Part shown: piece after piece, positions 12,371 through 25,624 of the stretch | Layout: each line of letters begins with the position of its first letter | Position numbering within the stretch: the stretch's first letter is position 1 | DNA from: Macrobrachium rosenbergii | Lineage: Eukaryota > Arthropoda > Malacostraca > Decapoda > Palaemonidae | Direction: 5' to 3' | Length of the DNA stretch: 64,000 nt | NCBI RefSeq assembly: GCF_040412425.1 | Contig: NC_089762.1 | Coordinates: forward strand, 20,575,147-20,639,146 | Position numbers and translations under genes: made by a program | The notes under the pieces: generated by a model | What the model saw: only the letters and a program-made list of their open reading frames with translations | Told to the model about the DNA's origin: nothing | Database searches by the model: none

Positions 12371-13149
12371 CCCTAAAATATGGGAGCTGAAACCCAAGAG
12401 CAGGGAAAAGGTAAAACTTACAGGTTACCAAATACACAGTGGGAAGCAATAATTGCCAGATTTAGCTACCCACAGCTTCCTACTCCAAATTATTTAGTCT
12501 AAGCTGAGGAGATGGTTTTTTGACAAAATGGAGATCTAAAAATTGTAGACAATGCTTGGCACTCGTAAAGAGTGTGACTTCTTGTGACTTTCCAACTATG
12601 GCAGAGGTGATGGGAGAAATATATCACTACACAACATAAGAGCTTTGAAGGGGATGACAGCCACACTTATCTTTTTTTGTATCTGGTCACAACCAAGTAT
12701 ATAGCAACTGAATTTTGCACTGACAAGAATCAATAATTACCAGCCACAAAAAAAGCAGCACAGATATTCAAATCCACTGGGTAAATCATTCATATGAAGT
12801 TATAAGCATGTATCAGAAATATCACTAATATTATAAGAATAAAAAATATACCATTTACACTTTGCCAAAATAAAGAAATTGTTACAGATTATATTATGAA
12901 ACAAAAAAGTAAAATGGCCAAAACACAATGGTGGATCACAAACAACCAGGACCCTGGAACACTGGCTGGTATAATACCAGAGCCACTGGAATTTTAACAC
13001 ATGCTTCACTTCTGTAATAAAAAAAACATTTTATCACTTTCAACAGCCATATCAACTAACACCATCCATTTTGCCCTTCTATCATTTCTTTCATAAGCTT
13101 TTCCAAGTATGGAAAAGTAGAAATGTTTAAAAGGTGCGAGAGGGAATGG
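12371..13149. other. Intron sequence, nothing recognised
   Basis: Non-repetitive AT-rich sequence. I see no coding region. Confidence 0.4.
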
Positions 13150-13960
13150 AAAGGACATGATTGAAAATCAATGCAAGCAAAACAAAGATAATGGTAACTT
13201 TAAGGGAAGCCAAGGAAAACATAAAACTGGGGGTAAGCTGTGTACTGAGTGAAATAGATGGTGGCACAGAAGTGTGTAAATTACAAAAGATTTATGGATT
13301 AAGAGATTTTCGATGTCATAAATGCACTACAAGAGCAAATGGAGAAGAGAGGGCATTCAGAGCAATGTTCTGATAATAAGTAAGCCTTAAAAAAGATAAA
13401 GCACTAGTTACCTTGGGGACAAACTGGACTGAAACAAGAGTTGAAAAAGTAGTATGAAAGAAAGTGGCTGCAGCATGGATGAAATGGAGATAGCTAACCT
13501 ATTGGCAGATAAAAAAAAAAATTAAAGGGAGGAAAGAATTATGACAGGTATACAGTACAAGGCCTGTAATACTCAGTGCAGCGGAAACATGGACACTTCC
13601 AAGGAAAACTACAGAGATTCTGAAAATGTATAACTACACACTGTTACCATTCATACTTGGAGTAAGGTGGAGAGACTGCAATGAGAAATTGGTGTAGAAA
13701 TGTGGTATCCAGAGGCTGGAAAAAACCAAGACCTCAAACACAGATGTTTTAGACATTTGAAGAGAAGGGATGATGGACAGCTGGTAGGAAAAGCAATAGA
13801 TACAGAAGTTGCAAGACAATGACCAGCTGGAAGGACAGCAAAATCATACAGCAAAGTGACAAGTGAAGACTGAAAGGAACTCAGTCAGAAGGAGCACAAA
13901 ACAGACAAAAATCAAGGGAACTCACTTCCACACCCAACTCCTTGAAGAGGAAGGTTAATG
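13150..13960 (+). pseudogene. Non-LTR retrotransposon (LINE) RT tail, decayed
   Basis: MKINASKTKIMV at 13,161 is the 'KTK' block that follows the catalytic motif in many LINE reverse transcriptases. After frame breaks come AWMKW, a decayed TLGVRW.D block, FRHLKRRDDGQLVGKA, then a PAGRTAKSYSKVTSED-like stretch. This order is that of the C-terminal part of RTE-like or related LINEs. Stops and frameshifts are numerous. A CA repeat follows at ~13,977. The clade is tentative. Confidence 0.6.
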
Positions 13961-14146
13961 AAGAAATATTCTTTCACACACACACATACAGTACATAAAG
14001 TCTACTGTAATTGTAATAACCACAGGTCCCTCATAACTTCCTGATTTCTTCCCACTTTTTTGATACACTTGTCACTACAAAACCTAAGGTCCAAATAGAC
14101 TAATATGAAGCAATTCTGATGTCTGTAGCATGTATGTATGCATGTA

Positions 14147-14705
14147 CAGTAATCCTTCCATTATCCAGGTTGCCATTATCTAAAACTCAACATTATTTGA
14201 CACACCTGGGGCAAGGATCAAGGCCCCAAAGATATATGATTTACATAAATTTTCAAAAATAAGAAAAAAAATGCCCTACAATAGTTGGCAGTGCTGTGTG
14301 GCCCCAGGAAAATGTTGTTAACAATGCTTACACTCATAAACAGACTGAGAAAGAGTTTGGGGGTGGAGGAAACCTTGAGAAATTTCCAAAGTGGGCTGGG
14401 GGTAGTATAGCTGAACAACATGGGAGAGGAGGGGGCAGTAAGGCACTCACTCACAAAAGGGGTTTTTTCGAAGGAGAGTGGAGCTGGGGAGCAGTTTCCC
14501 TGACTGGAAGAGGATGGGGACGCAGTGTTGGATGGGTGAAGAGGGCATAGATGTCTAACTTGCTACAGCTTGTTTTGTTTCAAGTTGTTACGCTTATTGT
14601 TTTATCTATATTCTATACTATTCTCATTTATATTTTTACTGTATTTTCTGTTTTTATTTTTACAACCTATAAAATAAATGTTATTGTGTGTGTAGGGTAT
14701 GTACG
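14147..14705. mobile_element. Possible Tigger-like MITE fragment
   Basis: CAGTAATCCTTCCATTATCC followed by 'aggttgccattatcta' resembles the terminus of Tigger/pogo elements ('GGTTATCCG' repeats). No matching right end was found and no other copy occurs in the window. The purine-rich frame inside is not convincing as a gene. Confidence 0.35.
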
Positions 14706-14708
14706 TAT

Positions 14709-14845
14709 ACAGTGGGTCCCTGCTAGATCGCAGATCAGCAATCATGGCTTCAGTTAATAGCAGGTTTTTCTGTGGAACTTATCTCCAAATACATAACGGA
14801 AAATTCACTAATTCGCAAAATTTTCTGATCAATATTCACTAATTA
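14709..14845. mobile_element. Family A/C MITE left part, interrupted by family G
   Basis: Begins CAGTGGGTCCCTGCTAGATC and carries the 'ctgtggaacttatctccaaat' and 'atattcactaatta' blocks of families A and C. The match resumes at 15,501 ('tattttcattttattttcatgac') after two family G elements, so the G pair landed inside it. Confidence 0.65.
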
Positions 14846-15173
14846 CAGGCAGTCCCCGGTTAGCGGCAGGGGTTCCGTCCCTGGCCGAGTGCCACTAACC
14901 AACAATCGCTGTTAACCGAAAATCAGCAATAATAGGGCTGAAAAACCCACTTAACAGCACTATTAACCGGATATTGGTGCCATTAACCAGAGATCTACAC
15001 TGAAATCCCCACTTAACGGCACTGTTAACTGGCGATCAGTGCCGACGTCCCCACTCAATGGCGCCGTTAACCAGAGATCAGCACCAAAAATCTGGTTAAT
15101 GATGTTGCTAGCCAAGTGCTGTAACACCGCAACTCAATTAACTGATGCCGCCGGTAAGTAGGGATTGCCCGTA
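14846..15173. mobile_element. Family G MITE, copy G2
   Basis: Starts CAGGCAGTCCCCGGTTAGCG and ends GCCGGTAAGTAGGGATTGCC. The interior is a run of degenerate 'gttaaccg.gatcagtgcc' modules. It has no coding capacity. Another G copy begins six bases later. Confidence 0.8.
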
Positions 15174-15178
15174 CTGTA

Positions 15179-15500
15179 CAGGCAGTCCCCAGTTATCAGT
15201 GGCCTCGGTTATCGGCGATCCAGTTTTATGGCGCTTGTCTGGCAACGACAATAACCAAATTTTCGACACCGATCTCCGGTTATCGGCGCCGATCTCTGGT
15301 TATCACCGCCGATCTCTGGTTATCGGCACTGATCCATGGTTAACAGCATCACTGGTCCCCGGTTATCGGCGCAGATAACCGGATACCAGCGCCAGTAACC
15401 AAGGATCAGCGCTATTATTACCGATTTTCAGTTGTTGGCGATTTTTGGTTATCAACACGCTGTCGAGAATGGAACTCCGCTGATAACTGGGGACTGCCTG
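15179..15500. mobile_element. Family G MITE, copy G3
   Basis: Starts CAGGCAGTCCCCAGTTATCA and ends with GGGGACTGCCTG. The middle is a ~20-bp tandem module (GGTTATCGGCGCCGATCTCT and variants) repeated about five times between 15,270 and 15,380. The ends resemble Tigger/pogo MITE termini and the flanks are TA. Confidence 0.85.
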
Positions 15501-16535
15501 TATTTTCATTTTATTTTCATGACTACATTTTTATGATAAAAAATTATTTACTAATTTTCAAATAATATTAATGTAAACACAGTAAAAGATCAATTAAACA
15601 CAGCAAAATATCAATAAAATGCTAAATTAAAATCCTGCAAAATCACAACAGCTTACCAATGTTCATAAACACCTCAGCTCAACCCCGCCCTCTCTCTCTC
15701 TCTCTCTCTCTCTCAGTATATAAATCCTTTAATGAAAAAACAGCAAAAATGTTATTTCACTTACAGAATCCATTTACTGTATACTGTATTATATTGATGT
15801 ATTATCCTCACATATATTTATAAAAAAAATTATTGTCCCGATATTTGTAATTGTTTTTACTGTAGGTACATGTTGCCACTTTTTTTCTTTGATTTACTGA
15901 ATCGTACTTCTTTACAAGTTTAGTTGCCTCTATGATTATCACACATATTATAATTTGTAAACAAGAGAATATTTTTGGTTGTCGGCGATTTTCGGTTATC
16001 ATCATGCTGTCGGGAATGGAACCCTGCCGATAACAGGGTACTGCCTGTATTTTCATTTTATTTTCATGACTACATTTTTATGATAAAAAATTATTTACTA
16101 ATTTTCAAAAAATGTAAACATAACAAGAGATCAAATAAACACAGCAAAATATCAATAAAATGCTAAATTAAAATCCCACAAAATCACAACAGCTTACCAA
16201 TGTTCATAAACACCTCAGCTCAACCCCCCGCCCTCTCTATCTCTCTCAGTATACATATCCTTTAATAAAAAAACAGCAAAAATGTTATTTCACTTACAGA
16301 TTCCATTTACTGTATACTGCATTATATACTGTATTATACTGATGTATTTTCATCATAATATATGAATAAAAAAAATGATAGCCCCGACATTTGTAATTGT
16401 TTTTACTGTAGGTATGTGTTGCCACATTTTTTTCTTTGATTTACTGAACCGTACTTCTTTACAATTTTAGTTGACTCTATGATTATCACACACATTATAA
16501 TTTGTACACAAGATAATATTTCATCACTGTTGATG
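15443..16535. repeat. Tandem duplication, two units of about 546 bp
   Basis: From within G3 ('tttttggttatca') to 'acaagagaatatttt', the sequence is repeated with a constant offset of 546-547 bp. For example 'tattttcattttattttcat' sits at 15,501 and 16,048, and 'acaag.aat' at 15,961 and 16,507. Copies differ by scattered substitutions and by CT tract length. The second copy therefore begins with a truncated G end (16,000-16,047). Confidence 0.9.
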
Positions 16536-16657
16536 TTTCATCTCTGATCACCGTAAACATATTTAAAATCCGACTTCATAAGCAAGCAACAAAAGGTTAT
16601 ACTGGACTTTCTCCCCAGCCTGTCAAGTCAAGTCTTGTCTCCAGCTGCTGGCATTTG

Positions 16658-17256
<599 letters not shown>

Positions 17257-19486
17257 TTAACCCTTAAACGCCTACTGGACGTATCATACGTTGACTAAAA
17301 TTGTCTGTTGGGTGCCAAGTGGACGTACCCGTCGTCGACTACAAAAAATTTAAACCGGTCAACTTTGACTCGACCGAAATGGTGAAAAAACGCAATTGTA
17401 AGCTAAAACTCTTACATTCTAGTAATATTCAATCATGTACCTTCATTTTGCAACAAATTGGAAGTCTCTAGCACAATATTTCGATTTATGGTGAATTTTG
17501 AAAAAACTTTTTCCTTACGCTTGAGCGGTAACTTTCGGTTGAAAATTTCAGAAATTCTTTCGTCATTTTGTCATAATTTTTGCACTGTTTTATATTTGCC
17601 GTTACATAAAGTTTTATATATGAAAATGTGTGCAATTTCATGTAAAATACAGCAAAATACAACCCATGGTTGTAGCTTTTATTAGTTTGGAAATATTTTC
17701 ATATAAACCACGATAACTGCCAAAATTTCAACCTTCGGTCAAATTTGACTCGACCGAAATGGTAAAAAAACGCAATTGTAAGCTAAAACTCTTACATTCT
17801 AGTAATATTCAATCATTTACCTTCATTTTGCAACAAATTGGAAGTCTCTAGCACAATATTTCGATTTATGGTGAATTTTTGAAAAAACTTTTTTCCTTAC
17901 ATCGCGCCAGAAATTCTTTAAATCACGTTGTCATAATGTTTGCACCGTTTTATATTAGTTGTTACATAAAGTTTTATATTTGGAAATGTGTGCAATTTCA
18001 TGTAGAATACAACAGAAAATAGCTCATGGTTGTAGCTTTTATCAGTTTGGAAATATTTTCATATAAATCACGATAACTGCCAAAATTTCAACCTTGGTCA
18101 ACTTTAACTTTCGACGAAATGGTAAAAAAACTCAATTATAAGCTAAAACTCTTACATTCAAGTAATATTCAATCATGTACCTTCATTTTGCAACAAACTG
18201 GAAGTCTCTAGCACAATATTTCGATTTACGGTGAATTTCTGAAAAAAAAAAAAAAACTTTTTCTTACGTCTCGCGTGTGGTAACTCGGCCGAACATCTCA
18301 GAAATTCTTTTCGTCACGTTGTCGTAATGTTTGCATCGTTTACATTAGTCGTTACATAAACTTTTATATATGAAAATGTGCGCAATTTCATGTAGAATAC
18401 AACAGAAAATAGCTCATGGTTGTAGCTTTTATCAGTTTTGAAATATTTTCACATAAATCATGATAACTGCCAAAATTTCAACCTTCGTCAACTTTAACTC
18501 GACCAAAATGGTGAAAAACGCAATTGTAAGCTAAAACTCTTACATTCTAGTAGTATTCAATCATTTACCTTCATTTTGCAATAAATTGGAAGTCTCTAGC
18601 ACAATATTTCGATTTATGGTGAATTTTTGAAAAAACATTTTCCTTACGTCCATGTGGTAACTTTCGGCCGAACATCTCAGAAACTCTTTCGTCACGTTGT
18701 TGTAATATTTGCACCATTTTATATTAGTCATTACATAAAGTTTTATATATGAAAATGTGCGCAATTTCATGTACAATACAACAGAAAATAACTCATGGTT
18801 GTAGCTTTTATCAGTTTTGAAATATTTCCATATAAATCACGATAAATAGAAAAATTCGACTTTTGGTCAACTTTAACTTTCGACGAAATGGTGAAAACTG
18901 CAATTGTAGCTAAAACACTTACAGTCTAGTAATATTCAATCAATTAGCTTCATTTTTCAACAAACGGGAAGTCTCTAGCACAATATTTCGATTTATGGTG
19001 AATTTAAAAAAAAAAAAACATTTTTTTACGTCCGCTCGTTACGAATTCATGCATCATTTTGTGATAATATTTTCTCTGTGTTGTTTTGATCGTTTTACAA
19101 TTTGTTATATACCAAAATCATCGCAATTTAGTGTACAATACAAAGAAAAACAAAATAACCCGTTAGCATTAACCGTTTTGCTCACAGCGCAATTTGTATA
19201 AAATTATATATGAAAAATTTTTTTTGCGCTGTCATATATTTCAATATTTATATATGATAATGATATCTTTTTTCAATTCTGATGGTTGCATACTAAACTT
19301 CAGGCAATGACAAAAAAAGGAGCCAAAAATGAACTCTTAATCTTGAAAACTAAAATTAATCTTGAAAACTAAGCGTGCTGTGATTTTTTGAAAAAAACTT
19401 TTTTTCCGTTTTGGCGCTAAACTCCCGAACGCCGCCGGCATACGGGAGACGTTTTTGTAAATAGAGGCTCGGCGTTTAAGGGTTAA
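17257..19486 (+). mobile_element. TTAA-flanked satellite-carrying element, copy 2
   Basis: TTAA flanks with termini CCCTTAAACGCC and GGCGTTTAAGGG. Unlike copies 1 and 4 it lacks the ~250-bp segment after the palindromes: 'gactacaaaaaattt' joins directly to the satellite. Monomer landmarks lie near 17,450, 17,830, 18,190, 18,578 and 18,955 (spacing 360-388 bp). The 3' block ('gaattcatgcatcattttgtga' to the end) matches the other copies. No protein is encoded. Confidence 0.85.
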
Positions 19487-19499
19487 AGGGTTTTAGGAT

Positions 19500-19650
19500 G
19501 ATAGTTTAAGGTATACTGTATCTGGTGTTTGAACTATTAAAGCAGGCAGTTATAAGTGTTTTTAGAGAGGTGTTCCAATTTATCAAGGATTTTTGCTTAA
19601 CATGGGTGGTTGTGGTCCCTAACCCCCTGATTACCAGGGACCTACTGTAT
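19500..19650. mobile_element. Family A-like MITE fragment
   Basis: 'aagcaggcagttataagtgtttttagag' and the end GATTACCAGGGACCTACTG followed by TA match the right half of family A-type elements. The left half is missing. Confidence 0.55.
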
Positions 19651-19791
19651 ACACAATTATTTGCTGGTGTTAGTGAACTTGCAAGAGCTTGTTTTAACAT
19701 GTATGATTTTCCCACATTTTATTAAAGGATATGTACACTACTGTATTGTAACTTGCAACGAAATATATCAAACACCAAGAAAAACAAGAAG

Positions 19792-19798
<7 letters not shown>

Positions 19799-19833
<35 letters not shown>
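19799..19833. repeat. (GA)n microsatellite
   Basis: About 35 bp of GA. Confidence 0.95.
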
Positions 19834-19836
<3 letters not shown>

Positions 19837-19918
19837 AACTGAGATGAAATATCGACAGTGATATATTATTTTCTTGTTTATTGTTATGATATGTGTGATG
19901 ATCATCCTTAGAGTTAAC

Positions 19919-20560
19919 TAATCTTGTAATGAAATGCTATACAGTAAATCAAGAAAGCAAAAAACAAAACGGCAATTGTGACTGCGCTAACAAACACACA
20001 CACATCGATGAAGTGACACAAGCAGATGTAAACATACACATACACACAGGCAGTCCCTGGTTTAAGGTGGGGGTTACATTCCTGGGGGTGCACCATAACC
20101 CAAAAAATGTTGTAAACCAGAACATCATAATAATAATGGGTATAAATGGCACTTACAGCATTGTAAGTGCCGTAAAAGCAGGTTACAGCAACATAAAACT
20201 GGGTACGGCGTACCCAAAAAATCAGGTTAGCGGTGCTGTGAGCCAAGCACCGTAAAGTCAGAGCACCGTAACCCAAGACCGCCGTAACCCAGGGACTGCC
20301 TGCATAAGTAAGGCCTCCATTATAATGTGAAATGGAGAGAACAAGAACTGTAATGAAATGCTGTACAGTAATGAAGTGCTGTACAGTAATTCAAGCAAAG
20401 AAAAAAAGAAAAAAGGCAAATGAGATACTGTGCTAACAAATACACACATGAATGTACAAACTATGTAGAGATGATAACATCAACATTCATGAAATGACAC
20501 ATGCAGATGTAAACATACACACACAGGCAAACAAGTAAGGCTTCCATGATAATATACGTA
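19919..20560. repeat. Direct duplication split by family G copy G5
   Basis: The block 'gtaatgaaatgctatacagtaa ... gtaaacatacacatacaca' (19,927-20,046) recurs at 20,352-20,523 with small changes. Copy G5 sits at the end of the first unit, followed by 'aaggc(c/t)tccat(t/g)ataat' shared by both. The second unit holds an uninterrupted 'acacacaggcaaacaagtaagg'. Confidence 0.7.
20047..20302. mobile_element. Family G MITE, copy G5
   Basis: CAGGCAGTCCCTGGTTTAAG at the left and CGTAACCCAGGGACTGCCTG at the right form inverted termini. The interior has 'gtaacccaaaa' and 'gtaaaccag' modules in place of the 'gttatcgg' modules of other copies, so it is a distinct subfamily. Confidence 0.8.
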
Positions 20561-21723
20561 CAGTATATGGAGGTGGAATGAAAAATCATAAATTCCAATA
20601 AAACGGAAAACGACCAAAAACATTTTAGTAGTGCTCTTAAAAATAATTCTCTTTGGATATTTGTCACTGAGAGATGCCATATTACTAAAGATGTAAATAC
20701 AAGGTGTTTCACACAAGCAGTTTCCATGACAGTCCTTACTTGCCAAACAAATTTTATTTTTGGTAGATTATACCAGGCTAAGCTTTCAGACATGATTACC
20801 AAACCTATGGCTTATGTAACAATTCATAACCATCTCATAATTAACAACCACTTACCAAAGAACTGACATAAACAACATCAAGTATGACCTAAACAAACGA
20901 ATCGGGAAACAGCTGTTTTGCAATTTTGAGGGATTTTACTTTAACATAAAGTATGTCAGCTTGTCTTTGTATACCAATTTTACATTTATGTATAAAAATA
21001 AAAATAATAATTCCAGTAATGTATTCATTTCTTTTAGCAACTAAAAATTATTCTCCTAATTCTTTTGCTAGTACAATCAATCAGCTGATTCTGAGAAAGT
21101 AAACATCATGTCAATGCAAATGGCAGTTGATCAGCTTTCTTATACTACGATGATGATATAACATGATGATAATAGTATACAGTAAATGGATTCAGTAAGT
21201 AAAATATCAGTTTCATCACCATTACCTTTATCTTAATACAGCTGTAATAGCCTATTTGACTTATGCCAATAGATACTGTGAGTATACACCCAGCCTAGGT
21301 CAATAGTTCACACACACACATTTTGTATCTCCTGTATGATAGTACAATATGGTAACAACTGATAAGAAAGTTACTGTATAAAAATTCATAAATGGTCATA
21401 AAACCGTGGTAAGCTGTAGGTAAACACAGGTAGGCTGCCTACTTAATGAATTGTCATTTACAAGAGGCTTTGGATAACACATCTCTCAGAAACACCCTCA
21501 CTTGTAATACTGTTTTCCCAATCCCTTCAACTTTTTTGGACAAACTGTCCAAAATTCCTCTTCAAGAATCAATGAGTTCTTCATCAACATGTACTGGCCT
21601 TATGTACACATTGTAATTTTTTTTTGTTTACTAAATTTATAAATCTTGCACAACAATAATTTTAAAGACCTAAACAAATTTACTACTGCAAATTCTTACA
21701 AAACTAAACAAATAAATTCTTAC
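20561..21723. other. Intron sequence, nothing recognised
   Basis: Non-coding AT-rich sequence downstream (in transcript order) of exon e6. No repeat family shared with the rest of the window was seen. Confidence 0.4.
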
Positions 21724-21875
21724 CTAAAGCAGTAAAGGATATCAGAATTCACATGAGGCAAAGTAAGAAGAGAAGAATCTGTATGCCAACGTGCTTGAGT
21801 CACCATCTGCATTAATACCTGAACCTGAAGGGAGGCTGAGAGCCATCCTGCACAACCACATACGTCTAATAAAGC
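21724..21875 (-). CDS. ASCC3: ASCC3 exon e6: C-terminal Sec63 domain
   Basis: Fifty codons plus two bases. The protein starts ALLDVCGCAGW and includes LMQMVTQARWHTDSSLLTLP, matching the ASCC3 Sec63 segment (AMLDVAANQGW, then QMVIQGRWLKDSSLLTLP in vertebrates). The acceptor is TTGATTTCAG and the donor is TTTAG|GTAAGA. It ends in phase 2, which both candidate acceptors of e7 accept. It lies between two large opposite-orientation repeats (17,257-19,486 and 23,205-25,407). Confidence 0.93.
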
Positions 21876-23204
21876 CTGAAATCAAAATAAAAAATGAAAG
21901 AAACAACTGACTTACAATAATTACTAATAAATCATTACTGACGAATCTGACTTTCCATAATGTTTATGGTCACAATTTGGGCAATTGGGGATACTGCATG
22001 TCCAATTTGTAGAATGGTATTCTGATCCATGTAGAGCATAAATTTCCTTATAAGTGCATCTTCTATGTGTATATCTAAATTTACAGTTTTTTTTGGCAGA
22101 GCAGAAATTTGGGCACTTACAGTCTTGCTTCCCTATTTTGTCAAAGTAATTTTATTTTTAATGGTAATACTTGTCCTTTCAATCTGACCTTGACTTTTAA
22201 CCTGGATTCTCTGGTTTTTACTCAGAATTTCATACATTTCAAGGTCTGTAGCATGTGAAATGTAAGGCCCCCTAATTGTATATTCTTGTCTGGCAATTCA
22301 TCATCATCTCAGATTAGAGAACAAATTACTGTTGAATATGATTTAATGTAATATGATTTTGATTTGTTACATTTACTTGGAAACCATTGGTGCTGGGTTG
22401 GAGCAACAGAGGATGGTGGGACAAAGGGTAAGGTACTAGTACTATCCCTGCCTAATGCTTTGTTTGGTTCATATTTTTGCATGTTGGTGTGGCACGTGCT
22501 GTTTAAAAGTCGTTAACAATTTTTCTCCACCCCACAGTTCATTGCAGGTAAGTAAATCAGTGGATTGGTGGACAGGGGGCATGACTGTTTTAGGAAAAAA
22601 TTTATTATGGGTTTACCTGTACGCAATTAATCTGAATACAATACAATCAGAATATGGCAGAAGAGGACAGACACTATACATCTATGACAGCAGGAAAAAT
22701 TTACTAGAGAAAACATTTTAGAACAAGCTACTAACAAAAATACCAGTAAAGCAGGAAATCAGACTAGCAGAATAGTCTTTTACCACAAAAATATCTTATA
22801 ATAAAATATGGCTAGATGAAACAAGACCATTAGGTACAGCAGAAAGCATGTTATAAGAAAAAAAGATATCAGTAAGATTATCATACACAAAAGAAAAATA
22901 TTTTTATGCACCAAAAATTTTGATGATCTTTAAATCCTAAAAATATGTTTCCATGTAAAAGTAATAAGATATGTAGTAAGCAGCAGGTATGACATAAATA
23001 GACAGTAATGCATACAAGCTCAGAAAAGGTTATTGTTTGACACTTCAAAGTCAAGTACTAAACAAGAATATTTGTCTCATAACATCCAACTAACTTATAC
23101 TATATTTCCTTACTGAATTTAAGTAAGAATAATAAAAAACAACAGTAATAATAATAATGATAATGATGATCATGATATTGGAGTAAATACAATACATTAC
23201 AATA
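21876..23204. other. Intron sequence, nothing recognised
   Basis: AT-rich intron between e5 and e6, up to the third TTAA element. A short AAT/ATG-rich run lies at 23,145-23,170. No coding potential was recognised. Confidence 0.4.
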
Positions 23205-25407
23205 TTAACCCTTAAACGCCGAGCCTCTATTTACAAAAATGTCTCCCGTATGCCGGCGGCGTTCGGTGAGTTAGCGCCAAAGCGGAAAAAAGTTTTTAAA
23301 AAAAATCACAGCACGCTTAGTTTTTAAGATTAAGAGTTCATTTTTGGCTCCTTTTTTTGTCATTGCCTGAAGTTTAGTATGCAACCATCAGAAATGAAAA
23401 AAAATATCATTATCATATATAAATATTGGAATATATGACAGTGAAAAAAAAAAAACTCTTATATAATTGTATACAAATCGTGCTGTAAGCACAATGGTTA
23501 AAGCTAATGAGTTAATTTTCTTTAGTTGTATTGTACACTAAATTGCGATGATTTTGGTATATAATAAATTGTAAAACGATCAAAGCAACACAGAAAAAAT
23601 ATTATCACAAAATGATGCATGAATTCGTAGCGGGCGGACGTAAAAAAATGTTTTTTTCAAAAATTCACCATAAATCGAAATATTGTGCTAGAGACTTTCC
23701 GTTTGTTGAAAGATGAAGCTAATTGATTGAATATTACTAGACTGTAAATGTTTTAGCTTACAATTGCAGTTTTCGACCATTTCGGTCGAGTTAAAGTTGA
23801 CCGAAAGTCGAATTTTGTCTATTTATCGTGATTTATATGAAAATATTTCAAAACTGATAAAAGCTACAACCATGAGTTATTTTCTGTTGTATTGTACATG
23901 AAATTGCGCACATTTTCATATATAAAACTTTATGTAACGACTAATATAAAACGGTGCAAATATTACGACAACGAGACGAAAGAATTTCCGAGATGTTCGG
24001 CCAAGTTACCGCACAGACGTAAGGAAAATTTTTTTAAATTCACCATAAATCGAAATATTGTGCTAGAGACTTCCAATTTATTGCAAAATGAAGGTAAACG
24101 ATTGAATATTACTAGAATGTAAGAGTTTTAGCTTACAATTGCGTTTTTTTACCATTTCGGTCGAGTTAAAGTTGACTGAAGGTTGAAATTTTGGCAGTTA
24201 TCGTGATTTATGTGAAAATATTTCAAAAGTGATAAAAGCTACAACCATGAGCTATCTTCTGTTGTATTGTACATGAAATTGCGCACATTTTCATATATAA
24301 AAGTTTATGTAACGACTAATGTAAAACTATGCAAACATTACCACAACATGATGAAAGAATTTCTGAGATGTTCGGCGAGTTACAGCAGTTGGCGCATGAG
24401 CGTAAAGGAAAAAGGTTTTTTCAGAAATTCACCATAAATCGAAATATTGTGCTAGAGACTTCCAGTTTGTTGCAAAATGAAGGTACATGATTGAATATTA
24501 CTAGAATGTAAGAGTTTTAGCTTATAATTGAGTTTTTTTACCATTTCGGTCGAGTTAAAGTTGACCGAAGGTTGAAATTTTGGCAGTCATCGTGATTTAT
24601 GAAAATATTTCAAAACTGATAAAAGCTACAACCATAAGTTATTTTCTGTTGTATTCTACATGAAATTGCGCACATTTCCATATATAAAACTTTATGTAAC
24701 GACTAATATAAAACAGTGCAAACATAACGACAACGTGACGAAAGAATTTCTGGCGCGGACGTAAGGAAAATGTTTTTTTAAAAAATTCACCATAAATCGA
24801 AATATTGTGCTAGAGACTTCCAATTGGTTGCAAAATGAAGATAAATGATTGAATATTACTAGAATGTAAGAGTTTTAGCTTACAATTGCTTTTTTTTACC
24901 ATTTCGGTCAAGTCAAAGTTGACCGAAGGCTGAAATTTTGGCAGTTATCGTGATTTATATGAAAATATTTCAAAACTGATAAAAGCTACAACTATGAGTT
25001 ATTTTCTGTTGTATTGTACATGAAATTGCGCACATTTTCATATATAAAACTTTATGTAATGGCTAATACAGAACAGTACAAAAATTACGACAAAATGACG
25101 AAAGAATTTCTGAAATTTTCGGCCGAGTTACCGCGCAGGCGTAAGAAAAAAGTTTTTTTCAAAAATTCACCATAAATCGAAATATTGTGCTAGAGACTTC
25201 CAATTTGTTGCAAAATGAAGGTACATGATTGAATATTACTAGAATGTAAGAGTTTTAGCTTACAACTGCGTTTTTCAACCATTTCGGTCGAGTGAAAGTT
25301 GACCGAAGGTTGAAATTTTTTGTAGTCGACGTACGGTACATCCACTTGGCACCCAACAGACAATTTTAGTCGACGTATGATACGTCCAGTAGGCGTTTAA
25401 GGGTTAA
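23205..25407 (-). mobile_element. TTAA-flanked satellite-carrying element, copy 3 (reverse)
   Basis: The reverse orientation of copy 2. It begins TTAACCCTTAAACGCCGAGC and ends GTAGGCGTTTAAGGGTTAA. Monomer landmarks ('tttgttgcaaaatgaag' and variants) lie near 23,703, 24,078, 24,467, 24,825 and 25,205. It shares with copy 2 the direct join between the palindromic 5' end and the satellite, so both belong to one subfamily. No transposase is seen. Confidence 0.85.
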
Positions 25408-25624
25408 GGAGTTAGGTATGCTATCGTAGTCTACAGCGTCAGATATCTCAACTTCACACAGTAGACCTGGGTACCATTTTTGAGCCATTTTTGGGGAAAA
25501 ACTAGGGTTTTATATGCCATTAAATATATAATAGCTGCTTTTGCAATAAAAGCAGACTGATTGTATACCAGATAATTTTTTTATCCATAACATCTGAAAA
25601 CAATTGAAACATCTACTGTGTTAC

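Noticed and set aside
14296..14550. Gly-rich 84-codon frame as a small gene
   Set aside because: Purine-biased low-complexity sequence within a probable MITE fragment, with no motif.
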